Of a stretch of 64,000 nucleotides of DNA, positions 59,140-64,000 are shown piece by piece; positions within the stretch are counted from its first letter, which is position 1; the number at the start of each line of letters is the position of its first letter. A program made the position numbers and the translations under genes. Location of the stretch: the NCBI RefSeq assembly GCF_019431375.1, contig NZ_CP080267.1, forward strand, positions 930,001-994,000. The letters run 5' to 3'. The notes under the pieces were generated by a model. That model was given only the letters and a program-made list of their open reading frames with translations. It was not told the DNA's origin and did not search any database. The DNA comes from Alcanivorax sp. (GTDB taxonomy: Bacteria; Pseudomonadota; Gammaproteobacteria; Pseudomonadales; Alcanivoracaceae).

Positions 59140-61866
59140 TCAGGGCGTGGGACCCACACAGCTCTGGTGCACATTCAGATCCGTGAGCAGACCCACCGTG
59201 GCCGACAAGTCCACCCGCAGGGTGTCGAAGGTCTCTGCGGTATCCACGAACAGGAACTGCTGGTCAAAACCGGCCAGTGTCAGCAACTGCAAGTTCAGCA
59301 GGCCACCGCTGCCTGAGGTGTCAACGACAGTACCGTTGTTCAACAGGCTGACTGTGATCTGATCAAGCACGCCCAGATCCAGCAACTCGGCGCTGTTGCT
59401 TACGGTAAAGCCAGCACGGTTGGTGCCACTGAAGCTTTCGCCACTGTCTACATTCAGGCGGGAACCGCCACCCAATGCACCCAGAGTCACGAAGAGCTGT
59501 GCAGCCGTAGGCACCTGATCATCCACTGCCAGTTCTGCATCCTGAAGACCACAGAGGACACACAGTCCGAAGCCACCACCGGATGCTGTCGCCGTAGGCG
59601 CCACTAGCGGTTCCAGGCCATTCCCCGTAGCACCACTACAGGTGAACTCGGCATCACAGGCATCGCCCAGTCCATCACCATCGGAATCGGTCTGATCCGC
59701 GTTGGCGTTGTTCGGGCAGTTGTCCACATCGTCGGTAACACCGTCGTTGTCAGCGTCGTTATCACAGGCATCACCGGCGCCATCACCATCCGCATCTGCC
59801 TGGTCCGGGTTGGCAACCGCCGGACAGTTGTCGGTCTCGTCGGAAACGCCATCGCCGTCACTGTCGTTTACGGTGTCACAGGCATCACCGATGCCATCAC
59901 CGTCGATATCAGCCTGATCGGTGTTGGGTGTCAGCGGGCAATTATCCAGGCCATCCAGTACCAGGTCGTTGTCGTCATCCGGGTCACAGACATCACCAAT
60001 ACCATCACCGTCCGAATCCAGCTGATCCGCGTTGGCGATGAGCGGACAGTTGTCAGTCACATCATCAACACCGTCACCGTCCAGATCCACATCACAGCTG
60101 TCACCGATACCATCCCCGTCCGTGTCGGCCTGATCCGGGTTACTGACGGTGGGACAGTTATCCACGCTGTCTTCCACACCATCGTTGTCATCATCGGTAT
60201 CGCAGACATCGCCGATGCCGTCCAGGTCGTTATCCAGCTGAGTGGCATTGGGGTCATTGGGACAGTTATCCAGGGTATCCGGAACGCTGTCGTTATCATC
60301 ATCCGTGTCACAGGCATCACCCTGACCGTCACCGTCATTGTCAGCCTGATCGGCATTAGCAACGTCCGGACAATTGTCCACATCATCGGCAACACCATCG
60401 CCGTCACTGTCAGTTAACGGGTCACAAGCATCACCAATGCCGTCGCCATCGGTATCCGCCTGATCCGGGTTGCTCACATTCGGACAGTTGTCGATGCCAT
60501 CATCCACGCCATCGCCATCGGTATCCGTATTGCTATCGCAGGCATCGCCCACGCCATCACCATCGGTATCCGTCTGGTCCGCATTGGCCGTCAGAGGGCA
60601 GTTATCCACCGCATCCAGTACCAGATCGTTGTCGTCATCAGGATCGCAGGCGTCACCCAGGCCATCACCGTCGGAATCGATCTGATCCGGGTTGGCAATC
60701 AACGGACAGTTATCACTCAGGTCATCGACACCGTCACCATCCAGATCCAGATCGCAGGCATCACCAATACCGTCACCATCGGCATCGGCTTGATCCGGGT
60801 TGCTGACCGTGGGGCAGTTATCCGCGCCATCATCAACGCCATCGCCGTCATCGTCGCTGTCGCAGGCATCACCCTGCCCGTCCAGATCGGTATCCAGTTG
60901 GGTTGAATTTGCGGTAAGTGGGCAGTTATCCAGCGCATCGGCCACACCATCGCCATCAGTATCGTCGTCGCAGGCATCGCCGGTGCCATCCCCATCCAGA
61001 TCTTCCTGACCCGCATTGGCCACATCCGGACAGTTGTCGACATCATCATCGACGCCGTCACCGTCACTGTCGGTATTGCCGGTATCGCAGGCATCACCGA
61101 TACCATCACCATCGGCATCCGCCTGATCCGGGTTGCTGATCAGCGGACAATTATCCGTACCGTCATTAACACCATCCCCGTCATCATCGGCATCGCAGAC
61201 ATCGCCGGTACCGTCACTATCGGTATCGGTCTGGTCAGCGTTGGCAGTATTGGGACAGTTATCCAGATCATCGCTGATACCATCCCCGTCACTATCGATG
61301 TCGCAAGCGTCGCCGATGCCATTGCCATCCGTATCGGTCTGATCCGGGTTACTGGTCAGCGGGCAGTTGTCAGTGCTGTCCTCTACACCGTCATTGTCAT
61401 CATCCGTATCACAGGCATCGCCAGTGCCATCACTGTCCGTATCTGTCTGGCCCGGGTTGGCAACAGCCGGACAGTTATCCACGCCGTCATCTACCCCGTC
61501 ACCATCAGTGTCCGTATCCGTGTCACAGGCATCCCCGACGCCATCACCATCCGTATCGATCTGGTCCGTGTTGGCCACGGCCGGACAGTTATCGTTGCTG
61601 TTGAGGATGGTATCGCCGTCAGCATCGTTGTCGCAGGCATCACCCAAGCCATCACCATCGGTATCGGCCTGATTCGGATTACTGACAGATGGGCAATTAT
61701 CACGGTTATCAGGAACATTATCGCCATCCTGATCAGCGTCACGATTAACCGGGGGTTGCGAGCGAGAACCATCTCCATCCGCACCACAACCCGACAAGCC
61801 CAAGCTGCCTAGCAACAGCAAAACGGGTACCCACCAAGCTATATGAAACCGTCCTTGACTCTTCAT
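59140..61866 (-). CDS. Lipoprotein with 19 thrombospondin type-3 calcium-binding repeats
   Basis: A 908-residue predicted lipoprotein. The start at 61866 (MKSQGRFHIAWW) has GGGAG at good spacing, and the signal peptide ends in the lipobox LGLSGC. Nineteen repeats of about 36-39 residues follow, each of the form xDNCPxxxNxxQxDxDGDGxGDxCD, the TSP3 signature that wraps calcium ions. Units 7-12 and 13-18 are near copies of the same six-unit block. A C-terminal domain of about 160 residues (from AEFTCSG) is not recognised. The product is probably an outer-membrane or surface-exposed calcium-dependent adhesin (inference). Confidence 0.9.
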   Translation of the reverse strand: MKSQGRFHIAWWVPVLLLLGSLGLSGCGADGDGSRSQPPVNRDADQDGDNVPDNRDNCPSVSNPNQADTDGDGLGDACDNDADGDTILNSNDNCPAVANTDQIDTDGDGVGDACDTDTDTDGDGVDDGVDNCPAVANPGQTDTDSDGTGDACDTDDDNDGVEDSTDNCPLTSNPDQTDTDGNGIGDACDIDSDGDGISDDLDNCPNTANADQTDTDSDGTGDVCDADDDGDGVNDGTDNCPLISNPDQADADGDGIGDACDTGNTDSDGDGVDDDVDNCPDVANAGQEDLDGDGTGDACDDDTDGDGVADALDNCPLTANSTQLDTDLDGQGDACDSDDDGDGVDDGADNCPTVSNPDQADADGDGIGDACDLDLDGDGVDDLSDNCPLIANPDQIDSDGDGLGDACDPDDDNDLVLDAVDNCPLTANADQTDTDGDGVGDACDSNTDTDGDGVDDGIDNCPNVSNPDQADTDGDGIGDACDPLTDSDGDGVADDVDNCPDVANADQADNDGDGQGDACDTDDDNDSVPDTLDNCPNDPNATQLDNDLDGIGDVCDTDDDNDGVEDSVDNCPTVSNPDQADTDGDGIGDSCDVDLDGDGVDDVTDNCPLIANADQLDSDGDGIGDVCDPDDDNDLVLDGLDNCPLTPNTDQADIDGDGIGDACDTVNDSDGDGVSDETDNCPAVANPDQADADGDGAGDACDNDADNDGVTDDVDNCPNNANADQTDSDGDGLGDACDAEFTCSGATGNGLEPLVAPTATASGGGFGLCVLCGLQDAELAVDDQVPTAAQLFVTLGALGGGSRLNVDSGESFSGTNRAGFTVSNSAELLDLGVLDQITVSLLNNGTVVDTSGSGGLLNLQLLTLAGFDQQFLFVDTAETFDTLRVDLSATVGLLTDLNVHQSCVGPTP

Positions 61867-62046
61867 GCCACTACTCCCTAGCACAATGCATACTTTCTCC
61901 ACAGACTACTCCCACATGTGAAGTTTCCGTCAATTTCATTGTTGATATTCTGTTGTTTTTTGGAAAGGGAAGACAGTAACAAACTGTTCTTTTACAGTTG
62001 GTATGACAGCAGTTGAAAATTTCGCGATCGGCGGTATGAATTTTTC

Positions 62047-62079
62047 ATAAAAAAAGCGCGCCAATAAATTGGCACGCTT
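62047..62079 (-). terminator. Terminator after coiled-coil gene
   Basis: On the minus strand, AGCGTGCCAAT TT ATTGGCGCGCT with an 11-bp stem (one G-U pair) is followed by seven T residues. It lies 36 bases past the coiled-coil gene stop. Confidence 0.9.
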
Positions 62080-62114
62080 ATCCCAACGTTCTTGATGTTA
62101 AATTTGACTGAGAC

Positions 62115-62402
62115 TTATTTGAGAAGGTTGTTCTTGATATCCTTCAACCCTTCCAGGGTGCTATCCCAGGTTTTTTCCACACTGGCCTTCACATCTTCCC
62201 AGCGGGCGTTGCTGTCGTTGCGCAGTTCGTCCAGCCGCGCCGCCAGTTCCTGGCGTTTTTCCTTCAACTCCGTCTTTCGTTTTTCCCACTTGTGGCGAAC
62301 CTCTTCACTGGCCTTGTCCGCCTTGATTTGCAACTGGTCAAATTCATTGTCCAGTTCGTTCAATTTACCTTTAATTTTTTCGATGAAAGCATTGCGATCC
62401 AT
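62115..62402 (-). CDS. Coiled-coil protein, probable stress-response type
   Basis: A 95-residue, strongly charged, all-helical protein with no membrane segment. The heptad-like stretch runs through most of it (KLNELDNEFDQLQIKADKA, RHKWEKRKTELKEKRQELAA). It resembles small coiled-coil / apolipoprotein-like or Sll1863-type stress proteins, but I cannot assign a family with certainty. GAAAGGAGA precedes the start, where two adjacent ATGs are possible. It is monocistronic with its own terminator. Confidence 0.65.
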   Translation of the reverse strand: MDRNAFIEKIKGKLNELDNEFDQLQIKADKASEEVRHKWEKRKTELKEKRQELAARLDELRNDSNARWEDVKASVEKTWDSTLEGLKDIKNNLLK

Positions 62403-62532
62403 CACAATCTCCTTTCAATGAATGGGTACCTGTATCATGGGGCTACATCACTACTTTTCCATGGCTACTTTGTAAAAACCAGCAGTTTTCCTGACCTTCA
62501 CTTTCTCAGGCAGCCTATCCCCTGACAGGCGG

Positions 62533-64000
62533 CTAGCTGTCTTCTTTTTCAAGAGCCGACACATAGCCCAGATAACGGTTCTTGATCTGCCTGACATACT
62601 TCACCGGCTCAGCCCCCCGGACATAACCATAGCGAGCCTGACGGGCGTATTCCGGCCGGGAAAGCAGCAGCATGGCTTCTTCCACATTGCCAAACCATTT
62701 ATCCGGATCCTTTCCAAGACGTTCCGCCAGGCGACGGGCATCCTCCACATGGCCATGCCCGGCATTGTAGGCGGCCAGCGTAAAATACAGTTTTTCTGCC
62801 AGATCCAGACGCGCCGGGAATCGCTGTTCCAGCCAGTCCATATAGGCGACTCCGGCGGCCACTCCATTCTCAGGCCGGGTCAGGTTGCTGTAACCAAACT
62901 GACGCCCGGTACGTGGCATTACCTGTAATAGCCCCTGAGCGCCGGCAAATGAGCGTGCCTTGGGGTTGAAGCGGCTCTCCTGGTACATCTGCGAGGTGAT
63001 CAAGCGCCAATCCAGGCCGTATTTCAGTGACTCACTCTTTACCAGATCATCATATGGTGAAATGGCTTTGCCGGAGCCAACCCGGTAAGCCTCATGGGTG
63101 TTGATGGTTTTTTTCTCGCGAAAATAGCGATTGTAGGTGATGTTGTAATTCAGGCCACGATACTGACGGGCGATATAGCTGTCGAGTTGCTCTTTCAGCC
63201 CCGTCTGCTCTTGCCGAAGCCCCCAGCCGATCTCCTTGGCAGGCTCGAATTCGAACAGCACGGCAATGTCTTCTCGATAGGTGGACTCCATGGCGGCCAG
63301 ATGACTATCTGCCATGGTCAAGTCATATTCGCCGTTGGCAACAGCGTTAATCAACATCTCGGTACTGGCGCCCGGCACTTCCTGAACGATGAAGGGGAAA
63401 TCATCATCAAGTAGCTGCTGCAAGGTATCGTGATAGGCTGTTTCGGGGTTAACCGCTATGGTGCGGCCGGCCAGTTGGCCCAGATTTTCCAGCGGCTCCT
63501 CATCCGCCCGGCCAATCAATTGTTCGTTCACTTCCAGGTAACGATCGCTGAACATCCAGCCCTTTTCCTGGCGTCCTTCGGTGATGGTCATGGACGCGGC
63601 AATCACATCTCCCTCCCCTTCCTCAAGGGCCTGGAACATGGCCGAAGGGCTGTCACGGACCACCACACTCACCCGCAAACGGTGTTTTTTGGCAAAATCA
63701 CTGATCAGGTCATAATCAAAGCCCATCAGCTCACCACGCCACATGAAATAACTGGCCGGATTGTTGGAGGTAATGACTCGCAGCACCCCCTGTTTCCTGA
63801 TCTCGGCCCAGTCACGTTTTACCTGCTTTTTGACCGAGCTGATAACCCGCTCACTGGTAATGAACTGGTTGATACGATCCAGTAGCTCGGTGCTATCTTT
63901 TCTGACCGCCCAGGCAATTCGTCGTTTCCGGTTCACTACCGGGCCTTCAGCCACCCCGGAATCCGGGCTGAGCAACAGATCCAGCATGTTACTGTCAACG
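62533..64000 (-). CDS. Lytic transglycosylase with periplasmic-binding domains (5' end outside window)
   Basis: About 489 codons are visible and the frame stays open to the right edge. The first visible residues (VDSNMLDLLL ... NRKRRIAWAVRKDST) look like the end of one SBP_bac_3 domain. A second complete SBP_bac_3 domain follows (about visible residues 60-290: VLRVITSNNPASYFMWRGEL), and then a SLT domain with the catalytic Glu in QMYQESRFNPKARSFAGAQG and the GLLQVMP motif. MltF has the same SBP-SLT order, but with one SBP domain; here there seem to be two. It should act on periplasmic peptidoglycan, probably membrane-anchored. Confidence 0.92.
   Translation of the reverse strand, partial: VDSNMLDLLLSPDSGVAEGPVVNRKRRIAWAVRKDSTELLDRINQFITSERVISSVKKQVKRDWAEIRKQGVLRVITSNNPASYFMWRGELMGFDYDLISDFAKKHRLRVSVVVRDSPSAMFQALEEGEGDVIAASMTITEGRQEKGWMFSDRYLEVNEQLIGRADEEPLENLGQLAGRTIAVNPETAYHDTLQQLLDDDFPFIVQEVPGASTEMLINAVANGEYDLTMADSHLAAMESTYREDIAVLFEFEPAKEIGWGLRQEQTGLKEQLDSYIARQYRGLNYNITYNRYFREKKTINTHEAYRVGSGKAISPYDDLVKSESLKYGLDWRLITSQMYQESRFNPKARSFAGAQGLLQVMPRTGRQFGYSNLTRPENGVAAGVAYMDWLEQRFPARLDLAEKLYFTLAAYNAGHGHVEDARRLAERLGKDPDKWFGNVEEAMLLLSRPEYARQARYGYVRGAEPVKYVRQIKNRYLGYVSALEKEDS

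Noticed and set aside
59604..61700. Tandem 100-bp DNA repeats that could suggest a CRISPR or satellite array
   Set aside because: They are in frame and encode thrombospondin type-3 calcium-binding repeats, with variable sequence and no spacers, so they are a coding repeat and not a CRISPR.

Overview
The window reads as one continuous chromosomal segment of a GC-rich gammaproteobacterium. An Alcanivorax-like marine organism is the best guess from gene content: the gltA / sdhCDAB-sucAB-lpd-sucCD block, gltX next to tRNA-Glu and tRNA-Ala, a PA3496-type small acidic protein, HrpA, a SulP plus universal stress protein pair, and many lipid-type hydrolases and acyl-CoA enzymes. This assignment is inference; no rRNA or species marker is present. 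I see no prophage, IS transposase or CRISPR array.

Layout. 1-3.5 kb: ammonium transporter (5' end outside the window), an unknown gene overlapping it, and a dicarboxylate/amino-acid:cation symporter. 3.3-9.7 kb: a small membrane protein and a degenerate SDR diverging from paired palindromes, then a leftward operon (DUF2505, response regulator with a degenerate GGDEF domain, serine hydrolase) and a leftward MaoC plus two alpha/beta hydrolases. 9.8-13.5 kb: a rightward run of exonuclease III, a voltage-sensor-like membrane protein, a lone receiver protein and a Ser/Thr kinase. 13.8-20 kb leftward: sixA-gpsA, htpG, and an epimerase with a membrane protein bearing a duplicated C-terminal domain. 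20.5-34 kb: the TCA block, with gltA divergent from sdhCDAB-sucAB-lpd-sucCD. 34-38.5 kb: lactonase-like protein, beta-hydroxyacid dehydrogenase, an Xre-RES toxin-antitoxin pair and a HAD phosphatase. 38.5-48.4 kb: two tRNAs, gltX, small genes, DksA-like protein, UspA, SulP, dusA, transaldolase, TerB-like protein and MlaA.

48.6-50.6 kb (leftward) is the most interesting locus: an HvfA-type precursor with six EGKCG/EGSCG cysteine motifs, a DUF692 (MNIO) enzyme and a DUF2063 partner. Homologous operons make copper-binding oxazolone/thioamide RiPPs. The MNIO frame is broken by a single -1 discontinuity inside a perfect GC hairpin, at a heptamer that formally fits a -1 slippery site. 50.7-64 kb: a ketoacyl synthase III, HrpA, an M61 peptidase, a monoacylglycerol-lipase-like hydrolase, a lipoprotein with 19 thrombospondin type-3 repeats, a coiled-coil protein, and a lytic transglycosylase running off the right edge.

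Several families of dispersed repeats sit almost exclusively at gene ends: CCACAGAGGACACAGAG arms, TTAACAGTGAA tandems wrapped around a GC palindrome, REP doublets with covarying stems, and other low-complexity arms. At least five genes have stop codons inside or next to such repeats, and some of these genes take their C-terminal residues from the repeat.
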